From positions 346,001 to 410,000 of the forward strand of contig NC_090119.1 of assembly GCF_023973825.1 (NCBI RefSeq): a stretch of 64,000 bases of DNA, read 5' to 3'. Below the pieces are notes generated by a model. It searched no databases. It saw nothing but the letters and a program-made list of their open reading frames with translations, and had not been told where the DNA came from. Shown here in pieces: positions 1-11,900 of this stretch (position 1 is its first letter; each line of letters opens with the position of its first letter). The stretch comes from Plasmodium brasilianum (Eukaryota; Apicomplexa; Aconoidasida; Haemosporida; Plasmodiidae). Both the position numbers and the translations under genes were made by a program.

Positions 1-2
1 GT

Positions 3-3000
3 GGCGTGAATACATATAATGATGAAATTAATGAGGATGGAAATGCTGGAAACGCTTTTAATCGTTGGGATGAATTCCTTCAGTTCATTAGTGAGAACAA
101 CCCCTCGAGTCAGTACATGAACGGGGCAATGCTAAAATGTGGCGTCGAAAAGATACACAATTTATTTTATGATGATAGTGCAGTAATACCTGAGCAAGAT
201 GGTATAAATCGGGGGTGTGGTAAGGTTAAAGAGTCGGTTGATCAGAAAGAGAGCAAATGCAAAATTGTAATTAATAAACGTTTGAATGATAAAGAAATCG
301 TCGCTTTTCATTTTTTCTTTCTTCTAAATCTAACTTATATGCATATCTATTACACGTATTTACAAGCAGTAGAAATGTTACGAACGGATGAAAAAGCGGT
401 AGACGCAAATGTGAGTAGTGGATGTGATTTAGAAGAGGGACATAAGGACAAAGAGGAGGAACATTATGAAAAGGATCAAGTAAAAACCTTGCTATATGAT
501 AGACCTATTTCTGTGAATAATTTAGAAATACTTGAACTGTGCATAAATTATATATATGAAGAAAAGATAATCAAAAATGTCTTTTTAAATAAAGCTTGTG
601 AACGGATTTTGGATGAACAGGAAGAGAAGGAAATGGTTCGAAGCATAGAAATAGCTAACGAGGATTTAAATTTAAACTATTATGCAACTTACATAAATGG
701 TAGTAGTGACATAAATGGTAGAAGTGATAGAATTGATAGAAATAATGGAAATATTAAGAATAATTTTATACCAATTAATTATATAAAAAATGTTGAGTTA
801 AAGGATCTAATGACATGCGTAATGGTGGACAAAACGAGTACAGATGTTAAAAATGAATTATTGTCGTATGTAATAAATAAAAATATATTTAAAAATGTAA
901 TTAATTTAGACATAAATATGTTTCTTCACCTTTTAAAAACAACATTAACAGTTTATGTTATATATGAGAAGGATAGTAAGAACAACTTAGAAGGAAAGAG
1001 GAGATCTAATGAAGATAGCTGTTTACTATTTGCTGGATATGTGTATGGAAAGTTAAAAGGATGTTTTAATCATATTTTTATATTCTATGATGAGATGAAA
1101 AAAAAAGAACTTTTAGAAAAATTGATTCAGAATTGTGTATGTACAAATAATAGTACAGTTGATATAAATGAACAGAATGACATGTTTTACGCATTTTTTA
1201 AATTACACAGTTGTTCGTTTGATCTAAATAATAGTAAGATTGATACATTACATCCTCCATTTAATGCGTTATTACTTCTCTTCCTACCATTCCCACTTTC
1301 TGTTTATCCTTTCATCGGGAGAAGTTACATGCACAAATTGATAAAATTATGCATGTATATATATTTATATAATATATATAGCACAAACGATTCATTAGTT
1401 AGCGGCATACCATCAGAATGCAAGAACGATAATTGTGTAGATGCAAAAGAGCAGCATTATACATGTAATAAGATGAGCCATACTTGTTTGGTAAAAGATG
1501 AAGAGGATTTACTTAATCAGTACGACACGTTTTTGAAATTTTTAAATGAGAAAAGTGCTTTTTATTTGAAAGAATTTATTCATGAATCTTTTGATCATAA
1601 TGAAATAAAAAAATGTTTATCTCTAATTGATTGCACCAATATGAGAAGTATGTATAAATGCTCTCTACAAATTATGAGTATCTTATTACACACTTGTGAC
1701 TGTAAAGGCGAAATGCTACCATTTGTGTATACTCATTTCGATTTAATAAGACAATTTTCAGTTACCCTAAAAGGAGCCTTACTATTTAAGGTAATAATAC
1801 AGCATTTCACGGATATGTTTGAGGCGTTTATCCATAAACGCTGTGTCAGTAACGAAGGGGGTAGCAACGATCAATTCAGGTACTTCCTGTCCAGGTTTGT
1901 TGATTTTGTCACGCAGGGAGGGGAAGAAATCGGAGCCGGTGAAGAAGTGGAAGGGGGGGAAGAAGCGGAAAGAAGGGAAGAAGCAGTAACGGGGGAAGTA
2001 ACAGAAACAGGGGAAGTAGCAGTAACAGGGGAAGTAGCAGTAACAGGGGAAGTAGCAGTAACAGGGGAAGTAGCAGTAACAGGGGAAGTAGCAGTAACAG
2101 GGGAAGAAGCAATAACAAGGGAAGAAGCAGTAACAGGGGAAGAAGCAGTAACAAGGGAAGAAGCAGTAACAGGGGAAGAAGCAGTAACAAGGGAAGAAGC
2201 AGTAACAGGGGAAGAAGCAGTAACAGGGGAAGAAGCAGTAACAGGGGAAGAAGCAGTAATTGGAGGAGAAGCCGCACATGTGTGCAAGCTATTTTTCCTA
2301 TTTGACTATTTGTATTTTAGCAAAAAAGAAGACACGGAAAAGCAGGAAAAAGTTTACTTCAACGGTGAGGGTAAAGGGGTCTCCACAGAAAATGTTCAAA
2401 GTATGCACAAAAAGAGAAACAGTTTTTATAAAAGGAACGAAGACATATACATAGTTGACCAATCGCACCTAAGTATCTTCCTAGAGTGTGGGGGGAAAAA
2501 AGAGGGTAAAAATGGATCCAAAGAAACAACAGTATATAATTGTAGGTATTTAAGAAGAGTTAATTGTTTTCCATTTAATGAGGGCACAATAGATGTAATA
2601 AATTTGAAAAGAATGTTTTCGATGAAGAACGAAATATTATCAAGTTGTGTTACCATGAATGAGGATGATTTCTATTTATATTGCCATTTTTTTTATTGCC
2701 TTTTTCAATATATGTCCATTTTTTACGATTTAAATTTTTATACACAGGAAAAATTTAATGAAGAATATTTTGAAGAGAATATTGAATATTTGTGTAATAA
2801 CTTAGATAATAATACTTGTGGTACGTCAACATTAATTCTGTTCTACTATAGTTATGTAACCTATATGTATGAGAAAATTTACTCTACTATATATAATATA
2901 GATACGAACACTTTATTTGAAAAGGAAAATTATAATAGTATTACTTTTACCCAAAACAGAAGTTTTCTTATTACATACAAAAATATTCTAATTAATTATT

Positions 3001-4238
3001 TTTACCATCTTTATAATTATTTTTATTTTATCGATGTTACGAATAGGTTTGTTTCTATGACAGAATTTTTCTTTATCTTGAACAGAGAAAAAATCATTTT
3101 TGAATATTCCTTACCTTATGATTTCATTTGTAAAAATGAACAAATTGTAAAATTTGTGCAAAATTTTATTTGTAATTCTGCCTTCAATCCTTACGCAAAT
3201 GTTGAAAGAACTCAAGAAAAAGGGAAAACTACATTTGTATTCGATGAAATGAAGAAACAAAAACGAAAAAATATGTACATTATTGAAGAAAATAATCAGG
3301 TTAATGGAGAAACCAAAGGAAATATTCCATTAAATGTTGATTCGGCAAATTATGGTAAATTTATTGACAATGAGACGAACGCGAAAGCCATTTATGATGA
3401 CAGCGGAGTCTGCATTGAGAAGTCCATCACGCAGTCCAACAATGCACCCATCAGTACGTCCACCACTACTTCTGTCATTACGCCTATCCCCCCTAACGTC
3501 GAAAATGACGAAAAGTGCGCCCTTTTTTTGGACGGTTTAAGAAAGAGAAAGGAAAAATTAAACAAATACAATTGCAAATATCTGAGCATAATCCATGTAA
3601 TGGCAATATTACTGTTAAATATGCCCATTGAAGAAGCAATAAATGATTACTACCATGTTTTAGAGATATGCTTACTTAAGGGCATTAATAAAGTGTCCAA
3701 TTTTTTTATCAGCAAAACGGATTATCTATATAACAACAAAAAGTATATCAATGGGATATTAAGGAAAAACACAAGTCTAGTTAAACTAGTGTTTGCCGAC
3801 ACCCGTACTGACAGTGATAATCATAATGATGCGTGTGAAAATCGGGATGGAAGTAAAAGGAGGGAAAAAGAAGTTGGTGAAAATAAATTAAAAAAAATAT
3901 TAGTAAAGGAAATTATATCAATGAACATGATACTCTGTTTGCGTTTACTTTACCTTATAATTAATTTATTGAATTATTTTTTAAAATTTGAAACTAAAAT
4001 TAAAGAAAAAACAAGGAATAAGAAAAGTAATAAAAATAGAAGTTTAAAAGAGAATTTTCATTTTTTATTATCTTATAAAAGTATAATTATTAAAAGTGTA
4101 TTGAAAATAATCGTTTCGGTGCCCCTAGCTTTAATTAGACACCTGTGCGCTTGTATTTTTTACGTTCTGTCCTTTTTTAGTTACCAGTCCTTTCTCTCCT
4201 ACTCGGTTATTCAAGATGTAGGTTATTTGAGAAAATAA
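3..4238 (+). CDS. conserved Plasmodium protein of unknown function, 5' end outside the window
   Basis: The frame is open from the first bases of the window to a TAA at 4236-4238, about 1,411 codons. The only start-like codon near the edge is a GTG, which Plasmodium does not normally use, and the first in-frame ATG lies about 38 codons in, so the true start is probably upstream. I recognise no catalytic domain. The protein mixes Asn/Lys-rich stretches with helical, aromatic-rich blocks. Around residues 650-755 there is an acidic repeat of a six-residue unit (EEAVTG / EVAVTG / EEAVTR). The last 60 residues are hydrophobic and basic (for example VLKIIVSVPLALI), which could be one or two membrane segments or a buried helical end. 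It converges with the minus-strand gene ending at 5761. The coding call is firm; function is unknown. Confidence 0.85.
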   Translation, partial: GVNTYNDEINEDGNAGNAFNRWDEFLQFISENNPSSQYMNGAMLKCGVEKIHNLFYDDSAVIPEQDGINRGCGKVKESVDQKESKCKIVINKRLNDKEIVAFHFFFLLNLTYMHIYYTYLQAVEMLRTDEKAVDANVSSGCDLEEGHKDKEEEHYEKDQVKTLLYDRPISVNNLEILELCINYIYEEKIIKNVFLNKACERILDEQEEKEMVRSIEIANEDLNLNYYATYINGSSDINGRSDRIDRNNGNIKNNFIPINYIKNVELKDLMTCVMVDKTSTDVKNELLSYVINKNIFKNVINLDINMFLHLLKTTLTVYVIYEKDSKNNLEGKRRSNEDSCLLFAGYVYGKLKGCFNHIFIFYDEMKKKELLEKLIQNCVCTNNSTVDINEQNDMFYAFFKLHSCSFDLNNSKIDTLHPPFNALLLLFLPFPLSVYPFIGRSYMHKLIKLCMYIYLYNIYSTNDSLVSGIPSECKNDNCVDAKEQHYTCNKMSHTCLVKDEEDLLNQYDTFLKFLNEKSAFYLKEFIHESFDHNEIKKCLSLIDCTNMRSMYKCSLQIMSILLHTCDCKGEMLPFVYTHFDLIRQFSVTLKGALLFKVIIQHFTDMFEAFIHKRCVSNEGGSNDQFRYFLSRFVDFVTQGGEEIGAGEEVEGGEEAERREEAVTGEVTETGEVAVTGEVAVTGEVAVTGEVAVTGEVAVTGEEAITREEAVTGEEAVTREEAVTGEEAVTREEAVTGEEAVTGEEAVTGEEAVIGGEAAHVCKLFFLFDYLYFSKKEDTEKQEKVYFNGEGKGVSTENVQSMHKKRNSFYKRNEDIYIVDQSHLSIFLECGGKKEGKNGSKETTVYNCRYLRRVNCFPFNEGTIDVINLKRMFSMKNEILSSCVTMNEDDFYLYCHFFYCLFQYMSIFYDLNFYTQEKFNEEYFEENIEYLCNNLDNNTCGTSTLILFYYSYVTYMYEKIYSTIYNIDTNTLFEKENYNSITFTQNRSFLITYKNILINYFYHLYNYFYFIDVTNRFVSMTEFFFILNREKIIFEYSLPYDFICKNEQIVKFVQNFICNSAFNPYANVERTQEKGKTTFVFDEMKKQKRKNMYIIEENNQVNGETKGNIPLNVDSANYGKFIDNETNAKAIYDDSGVCIEKSITQSNNAPISTSTTTSVITPIPPNVENDEKCALFLDGLRKRKEKLNKYNCKYLSIIHVMAILLLNMPIEEAINDYYHVLEICLLKGINKVSNFFISKTDYLYNNKKYINGILRKNTSLVKLVFADTRTDSDNHNDACENRDGSKRREKEVGENKLKKILVKEIISMNMILCLRLLYLIINLLNYFLKFETKIKEKTRNKKSNKNRSLKENFHFLLSYKSIIIKSVLKIIVSVPLALIRHLCACIFYVLSFFSYQSFLSYSVIQDVGYLRK
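1984..2265 (+). repeat. 18-bp coding minisatellite inside the first gene
   Basis: About fifteen copies of an 18-bp unit close to gcagtaacaggggaagta encode the six-residue repeat. Because the unit is a multiple of three, all other frames across it are also open. The minus-strand frames, rich in Cys/Phe/Tyr or in Leu, are shadows of this array. Units differ by a few point changes (gaagta versus gaagaa, agggga versus aaggga), and variants are interleaved as expected for slippage or unequal exchange. Confidence 0.9.
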
Positions 4239-5626
4239 ACTGCATGAATGTCTGTGAGTTTGCTCGAGCGAGTGAACGAACACAATTTCGTGAGCGTGTC
4301 CTGTGCATATGTACACATATGAACATACATATATACTTATATATACGTTCCTACTTTTGCGTCATTTGCGGTGTTCCATTTTTGAAAAAACTTGCGCCAT
4401 GAAGATGAAACAAAACTGCGTATAATTTTTTTATCACTGTCTTATTCCATTTTTCATGTCTAAGATAGTTATAATGACTTAGTGGCTATTTATTGGCCGT
4501 TCAGTAGCCATTTTGTATTCTTACCTGTTTCGTTCGTGCTAACACTTTTTTTAATTTCTCCTTTTTTCATTTTACTTCTTACTTTTTCATAGATAAAATG
4601 GTACTTATCAATAGCGTCAGTTGATCCCCATAGGAAGGTCCGAAGAATGGTAGTACTCTGCAGGGCTAGATGGATGTAGCAGATTGCTTATTTTTTTTTG
4701 TTTATTTTTTTTATTTTGTTTATTTTTTTTATTTTGTTTATTTTTTTTATTTTGTTTATTTTTTTTATTTTGTTTATTTTGTTTTATTTTGATATATATT
4801 GCTTTATTTTGCTTTATTATAGTATATTTCATCATATTTCATTATATTTTATTTTTTTTTTTTTTGTACAAAAACAGTAAAAACAGAGTTAAATGCAATA
4901 TAAAATATAAATGTTATAATTTGTAATTAATAAATTAGAAAACCATATTTAAAAAAAAAAGATTTTTATGTATAGTTTCTTATGAACTTAAGACAAATAG
5001 GTTGAATGAATAAGTATGTAGGTATGAATACATATATATATTTATTTATAATATATGAATGTGTGTATGGATGTATGAAAAAAGAGACTAACAAAATAAA
5101 GCTCTGAAATAAAAAAAAAAATTAAAAGGGGGAGGCAATTTTGCATTAACAGAAATCTATAAATTTATTTGAAGAAGCGAAAATAAGAATAAAACGAGTC
5201 AGAATAAGAGCTGCATAATTCTATATATTTATGTGAGCATATATACATATATTTCCTAAAAAAACTAAAAATGTGGAGAAAAATTCTTCCTTTTTTTCAT
5301 GTGCATACGTATCAATCACATACGTATATATATATACGTGCACACATATGTATGCGGGCATAAGCACATATATAACAATTGACTCATTCCTTTCCTTTAC
5401 CTTTTTGTAAAGAATACATGTAAAAATAAAAAAACATGATCTGACGTTAAATTTCTTTTAGAGAAAAAAAACTAAATTGATGTTGCAAGAAATACAAGTA
5501 ACATAAGTATAAGAAGAAAGGGTCCATACAGTACGAACAAATATTTCCACCTGAACACGCGCACAAAAAAAAAAAAAAAAAAAAAAAAAAAATTATGAAC
5601 AGGTAATGACAATTTTGCGAAAAAAA

Positions 5627-5671
<45 letters not shown>

Positions 5672-5760
5672 TATTTATTTAAATAGCTAGATCGATATAT
5701 AGAATAGCAGAACGGGAATCATTTTAATATATAGATTTTTCAATTTATCATTTGGAAATC
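4239..5760. other. convergent intergenic region, AT-rich, with an 18-bp T-rich array and one GC-richer island
   Basis: Between two convergent genes. At 4685-4790 there is an array of about five copies of an 18-bp unit, gtttattttttttatttt. Near 5567-5594 there is a poly-A run and at 5630-5666 a TA dinucleotide run. A GC-richer island at 4605-4685 is open on the minus strand in two frames over 20 or more codons, but it has no convincing acceptor and no partner exon. I see no RNA gene signature. It may be 3' UTR sequence or a lone exon. Confidence 0.5.
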
Positions 5761-7340
5761 TTACGAAATATAGCGCCCGTGGATCATCAGGTTAAGAAAC
5801 ACCTTAAATGGGGTCCTACATTACAAAAAAAAAAGAAAGAAATGAAGAAAGAAAGAAAGAATGGAATAAGGTAATTTACATGTTATCCATAAATATATGA
5901 TGGCCTTAAATTAATATTTAGTAGCAATCTAAAGGTCTAAGCGCCTCAAAATATAACGAAACATAAAAGCACAACAAAACACAAGCTTTGGTAAGGAATA
6001 AAATGATAAAAAAAATGTTGCTACGGAGGAACGAAAACACAGTGTGGTATATACAGAAATAGCATATGTAATGTAAAGTTTAGATTGTATTATGTAACAA
6101 AATTAAAAATAAATAAAAAAAAAAAAGGAACAAATATTGTAAGATTTACCAGTTAGTTCTTCCTTTATATTTTATATCATTTAGAATCATAGCTACATAG
6201 TGATGGCAGTTATTCCTGTAAAAGGAAATTTATATATATACTTTTTTTATTTTGTGCATTTATATTGGTACTTTTTCTTTTTTTTTTTTTTATAATGTTG
6301 TAACATCATTGAAGATCAGCTCTTTTTTCTTACACAAGTAGGTTATGCTGTATTTTTAGAAAAGGAAAATACATATAAAATTGGTTAAAAAGAAATATAT
6401 ATAATAATAATAAAATAACAAATACGTAAATAAAAAACGTTATATATAAGTATTATCAAATAAGGCACAAACATGGTACAAATTAGATCAAAGCAGGCAT
6501 ATTTCTAAAGGGCTAGTTATTATATTTATGAAAATGCAAGATTTATATGTAAGGAATGCATATTATAGCTACCTTCCTCTTCGAAAAAATATTATCAGCC
6601 TTATAAATAGCGTCATCATAGGACTGGTATAAACAAATTAAAGAATAAAAAAATATGTACATATAAACATTTACATCCAATAATTTAACTACTTTATAGC
6701 ATGAACATATTTGCGCTTATATTTTTTTCTTTTTTATTATACCTTATCAGTAAATGCAAGGGGAAGTTTGTTTTTATCCAATTTCCAGTATTTCATAGGA
6801 TCACTAAATGCCATATTATCTAAAATTGGATAACAAAATGGAACAAAATTTTCATATGCAAAATTTGCACATAATAATAAATAAAAACAAGAATGAAGGC
6901 TCCTTAAGTGTGTGTAAGATTACCAACTGAGATGGTGAAGGATCCCGAAAAATCATGAATTAATCCTGTTGACGTGCATATTCCTAATGCGTAAAAAAAA
7001 AAGGAAGTTAACATTTTTGACAATTTGGAGGGTTGCTGATTGATTAAGAAGTCATATGTTGTAATTATATGTGTTAATTAAATGGAGTAGTTAAATGAGG
7101 TACTTAAAAAGGAAATTTACCAACATGTCCAAGAACTGGAATAAAGGTTGATGCGCATGGCAGATAAGAGAATACAACACAGTATGGGAACTACTCGTAA
7201 TAATAAAAAAAAAAAATATATATATAAATACATAAGTAATACAAGAATTTACAAATAAACCAAGCTTTACATTGCTGTCTTTCAGTTACCTTGTTGTCTT
7301 TTTCATTAATTTCTGTATTTGTCATAAAATCATTTGGCAT
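5761..7340 (-). CDS. TMEM222 / RTE1 (DUF778) family protein, eight exons
   Basis: Joining complement exons 7290-7340, 7121-7190, 6924-6983, 6743-6819, 6573-6623, 6334-6347, 6150-6215 and 5761-5815 gives 444 nt and 147 residues with no internal stop. Every intron is GT...AG and every phase agrees. The product carries the family landmarks in order: FPYCVVF near residue 18, PVLGHVGICTSTGLIHDF near 36-53, DNMAFSDPMKYWKLD near 61-75, HNLLVNNCHHYVAMILN near 104-120, then GRTNW. Exon 6 is only 14 nt but supplies HNLL, which matches the family's HNL before its Cys-His motif. Known members are animal TMEM222 and plant RTE1, a Golgi/ER regulator of ethylene receptors; the Plasmodium role is unknown. 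The reading ends about 15 residues after GRTNW and appears to lack the C-terminal membrane helix of animal members. An upstream exon could exist beyond the poly-T at 7395-7415. Family assignment is firm; the first exon is less so. Confidence 0.87.
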
Positions 7341-8972
7341 ATTGTATATTTTACCAAAAGCAGCTAAACAAAGTTTTATATTAAATTTTTTCAAAGAAAA
7401 AAAAAAAAAAAAAAGGAAAAAGTGAAAAAGAAGGAAAACAAGAACGTAAAAAAGGAGGAAAATTAAAACGTAAAAAAGGAGGAAAATAAGAAAGTAAAAA
7501 AGAAGGAAAACAAGTAAAAAACAAAATTAAAAAATAAAACAGAAATAAAACAGTATAATAAAAAGCTTAATATTTGGAAGTTTTAACAAAACATCTTGAG
7601 GTTATATTTTTTTTACCTTCATTTTCTTTATTTTTCCTTGTTAACATTTGCTCTCTTTTTCATATAAAAAAAGTGTTTTAAGCATGTACTTATGTATACA
7701 TATGTTTACAATTTTTCCCTTTCATTTTGTAAAAATATAATTTATTAATTTCAAAAAAATATGATAAAATTTGTGAAAGGAATTTAAATACAGGCTTATT
7801 TGTATGTGCTCCTGAGAAATTTTTTTTTGGTACATAATTTTTTTTTTTTTTTTTTCCTGAATAAGCAATATTATCTTATTTTGTTTTGTATAACTTAATT
7901 TTTTTTTTTTTTTTTTTTAGCATATTATGTAATATATAGTATGCTACGTTACGTTGTGTTATTTTATTTTATTTTATGTTTTATTTTTTACTTGAAAATT
8001 TTTCTGTTAAGGCAGATAACGAAAAGTATATCTTTCTGTTCTTTAGAGAAAATAGGAGTTTCTTTTTTTTTACTCCACTTATTAGTAGGAATACGTATAC
8101 GAGCATATGAATATATATATATATACACATATACATATATATATGCATGTATGCTTGTATACACATATTTGTTTATTTTTTAATTTTTAATAAAATGAAT
8201 TTTATAATATTTATTTGTAGCTATATAAAATAATTCCTTTTATTAATTAATTTGCCTTCTTGGCCTTTTTATTTTTCTCTTTTTTTTTTTGTTGTAAAAT
8301 TGTTCTAAAGTATATTAACCCTAAAAATAGTTTTATAAGTAATATACAACAATATATGTTTGAAGACATACATTATATTCGCTCATTTTGCAATATAATA
8401 TGTTTGCTTAATTAAATGTGTAAGGTTTTGCATTCATATTTGTACATATTATACAAGAAAGAGAATTTCTTTTTCTTTTTTTTCCTCATTGTGGTGTATG
8501 CCTTCTTACTAATAAGGAGCATCCTTTGTTTTATACGACATATTTTTTTAGCATGTGCAGATCTTTTTTTTTTTTTTTTTTCAAATCATTTACATTTGAT
8601 ATGTATGGAGAGTAATGTTACTTTTATTTTAAATTTCATCGTACATTTATATGTATCCATGTATGCACATATATATGCGTAACAGCTAAGATTAATTTTT
8701 TATTCTGTTCTTTTATTCTGTTCTTTTACTCAATATTTTTACTCAATATTTTTACTCAATTTTTTTATTCACTTTTATATATTATTATTATTATTATTAT
8801 TATGTGTTACTCCATGTTCTGGTTTTGACAAAGTACACATAAATGGTGCAGGGCAAGTGTAATCATCAGGTTAGCGCAAGTATCAACGCGTCAGTGTGTC
8901 ATCGTGCCAGCTTAAGTGCAGGTACATAGACCTTGTAAAACCCATAAGTAGAACAATAATTAACTGAATGAA
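7341..8972. other. divergent intergenic region between the TMEM222-like gene and the giant gene
   Basis: About 1.6 kb of T- and A-rich sequence with short repeats (aaaaaggaggaaaat units at 7440-7505, long poly-T runs, an ATT triplet run near 8785-8802). The plus-strand open frames here are mostly Phe/Ile/Tyr from T-runs and look non-coding. The region probably holds promoters for both flanking genes; no specific motif could be assigned. Confidence 0.5.
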
Positions 8973-11900
8973 ATGGAAGAGAATAGAATATGCGAAAGTA
9001 TAGAGTCATCTATTGATAGCATATTATTTAATGTGCTATCGGCGGGGAAAGAGAAAAGTAAAAAAACGTTAGAAGAAATAGAAGAGATACAAATAAGTAA
9101 TGAAAGAAATATGAAAAATGAAATAAAAGAATATGAAATAGTTAGTAAGTTAATAAATGAAAGAATAGAAACTCTTCCAGATATAATAAGTCATTTTAAG
9201 GATTCAATAAAAAGTATATTAAATGTAGATGAAGAGGATTTACCATTATACAGTAATAAGCAGGTAGAGAATGCTGATAGTAGTAATGATATAATAAAAG
9301 ACAGTAATGAATGGAGCATTATTAGTAAGCACAACAGTGGTGAATGTTATAGCAGTAGCCGTAATGGGGATAAAATCAATAATAACAATAGCACAGAGGG
9401 GAATATGCATTTGGATCTAATGAAAAACAGTTTTATCTATGGAAATAATACTAAAAATATTATAGGTAATGATCATATAAGCAGAATAGGTAATGATAAT
9501 ATAAGCAGAGTAAGTAATGATAATATAAGCAGAGTAAGTAATGATAATATAAGCAGAGTAGGTAATGGTGATATAAGCATCCAATTTTTTGGTATAAACG
9601 AGCTCACAAGTGAAAGATTAACAACGTCATTGTCTAATGTGGGAAAGGAAGCACAAGAAGAAGCCGTACATATTGATGCGGCTCAAGTTGAAAAGGAGGA
9701 GGAAGTCACTTCAGGTGAGAGGAACCATTCCTTTGACGCTTTATATAATAGAGGCTTTTCCAAAATTAATATATCACAGTTAAAAAATAAAATTGAAAAA
9801 CAACGATTGACCCTATCAGATATGAACCATTATACCATGATTAACAGCCTAAACGTTAGCAATAATGCTTTAAGAAAATTGTCGAATAGTGAAGGTTCTG
9901 TACTATTAAAAAATAAGGAGAACCATTCAATACATAACACATTATATTTAATGAAGAGAAACAATAATGAGATTAAAGTAGTACATGAGAGAAAAGCGAT
10001 AACCCATTCAACTGGAAATGAGAAAGATATAGAAATGCAGATAAATGCAAATTTGAATAATAGTAATGAAATAAAGAGAGATGATGAATGCACGTTGAGC
10101 AGTGATGTGCAGGGTTTGCTTAGTTCAAATAGGAAGAAGTTGGAAGAGGATTTTATTTTAAGGAAATCAAAAGGGAATGCTAATATTGGTAGTAGTAGTA
10201 GTAGTGGCAGTGGCAGTGGCAGTGGCTTCACTGGTGAGGAGGACAAGCATTTAAGTAATTGCGTTAGATTTTTGGATAATATAAACGAAACTAACGACAA
10301 AACATCAAATTTACAAATATCGTATGAGAAAAATAATAGTAGTAGTTGTAGTAGTTTGAAAAAAATGAAAGAACATTTTGGTGAAATTGATTTATTATAC
10401 GACTTGAAGTCCTCATCTATATCAGTAAAAGGAAATAATAACAAATTTTTAATTCAAAGTAGTAATTCCAAAGAGTTTAACAAAATGACAACGAGCGATG
10501 ATGAATACTACTTGAGCAGTAGTGCACAAATGATAGTAAGTAATGAAGCTGAAAAAATGAATGGGTGTGTGGGAGTAAACAAAGTAAACCGAATGGATTC
10601 GCATTACTTTTCCTATGAGAGGGAGGAAGAGGGTCATATGCAGGAAGAAGTGGGTGATAGAGAAGATATGGAACACAATGAGGAACAAATAAGGGGAAAA
10701 ACAAGAAAAAAAAAAAAATTTATAGAAACTGGAAAAGAGAGTAATGATATAATTCTGGGAAATGGAACGGAAGAAAGAAGGAAGGACAGTTTATTCCTTA
10801 ACAACATTCAGAGTAGTAATACATCATGTAAAGAGAATAGTTATAGCAGTCTTAGCAATGATTTATTACTGCACAATAATATAAGCAGTATGTTGTATTA
10901 TAGTAAGAACGAAATATTAAACTATACGGTTAAAAAAAGATATTCAAGTAAGGTGAAAAATGTAGTTAATGTGAGAGAAGTTTTACTAAGATTTACAAAG
11001 GTTCGGATAGGAAAGAATTTCAAAGGAATGATTGAAAATTATGAGAAGTTCTACATATGCTATTGTGTTCCAGTTACCTACAAAACTCTACCTAACAGTA
11101 GTATATATTGTCAAAAAAGGGGACAAAGTTTAAATGCACATTTTTTGAGAAGTTCAAAATTAATAGAAAAAGATTTGAAGCGTGCAGATATAATTGAAAA
11201 AAAAAAAAAAAAGCCTTTTCAGAATGGTGTTGGTAAGAGCGATAAAATTATGAGTAAGTACAGAAATTTCACAGGAAATAGAAGGAGAAATATTTTAGAG
11301 AAGGATAGAGTTATATATGACAATTGTCATGTTGAAAGTAAAAATATTGATAACAACATCATTGAGTTTTTGGAAGATGTATACCATAAGGTGAATAGTG
11401 ATATTTTCGATCAAGTAGAGCACATCCCATTTTTGCTGTGCGCTGTGGTTGAAAAAAGGGGATTAGGGAAAGCGCCATTAGTGGGAGCGCTAGGAGTGAG
11501 TGCAGCGGGGGTAGGTACAAAAGTGGAGGACTCGACTTCCTGCATGCTGAAGCAGAAAAATAGAAACATTGTGAAGCTGTTGAACTACCCATTTATTATC
11601 CCCGATAATTGTGAAATACTTGGATTTGCCGAAATTCCCTTTATCCCTATGCCGAATATAGAAGTACAAATAAAAGAATTGACTATGTCTAATAATTACA
11701 TCTCTGATTTTATTAAGGGCTCTTTTGTTTTATTTTATTTATATTTAAATATATTTGAAAAGGAAAGAAATGAACAAGATATTGCTCATGATAAAAGGGC
11801 ATTAGTGATTGGTAGTAAAGTATTAGATGCATGGGTTTTTAGTAGTTGTTATGAAGGTATTCAAACTGATGGTGATAGTAACGAATTTAAGTACATCTCT

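Noticed and set aside
1782..2287. Three long minus-strand frames rich in Cys/Phe/Tyr, Thr/Ser/Pro or Leu
   Set aside because: They are antisense shadows of the 18-bp coding repeat in the first gene; a unit divisible by three keeps every frame open.
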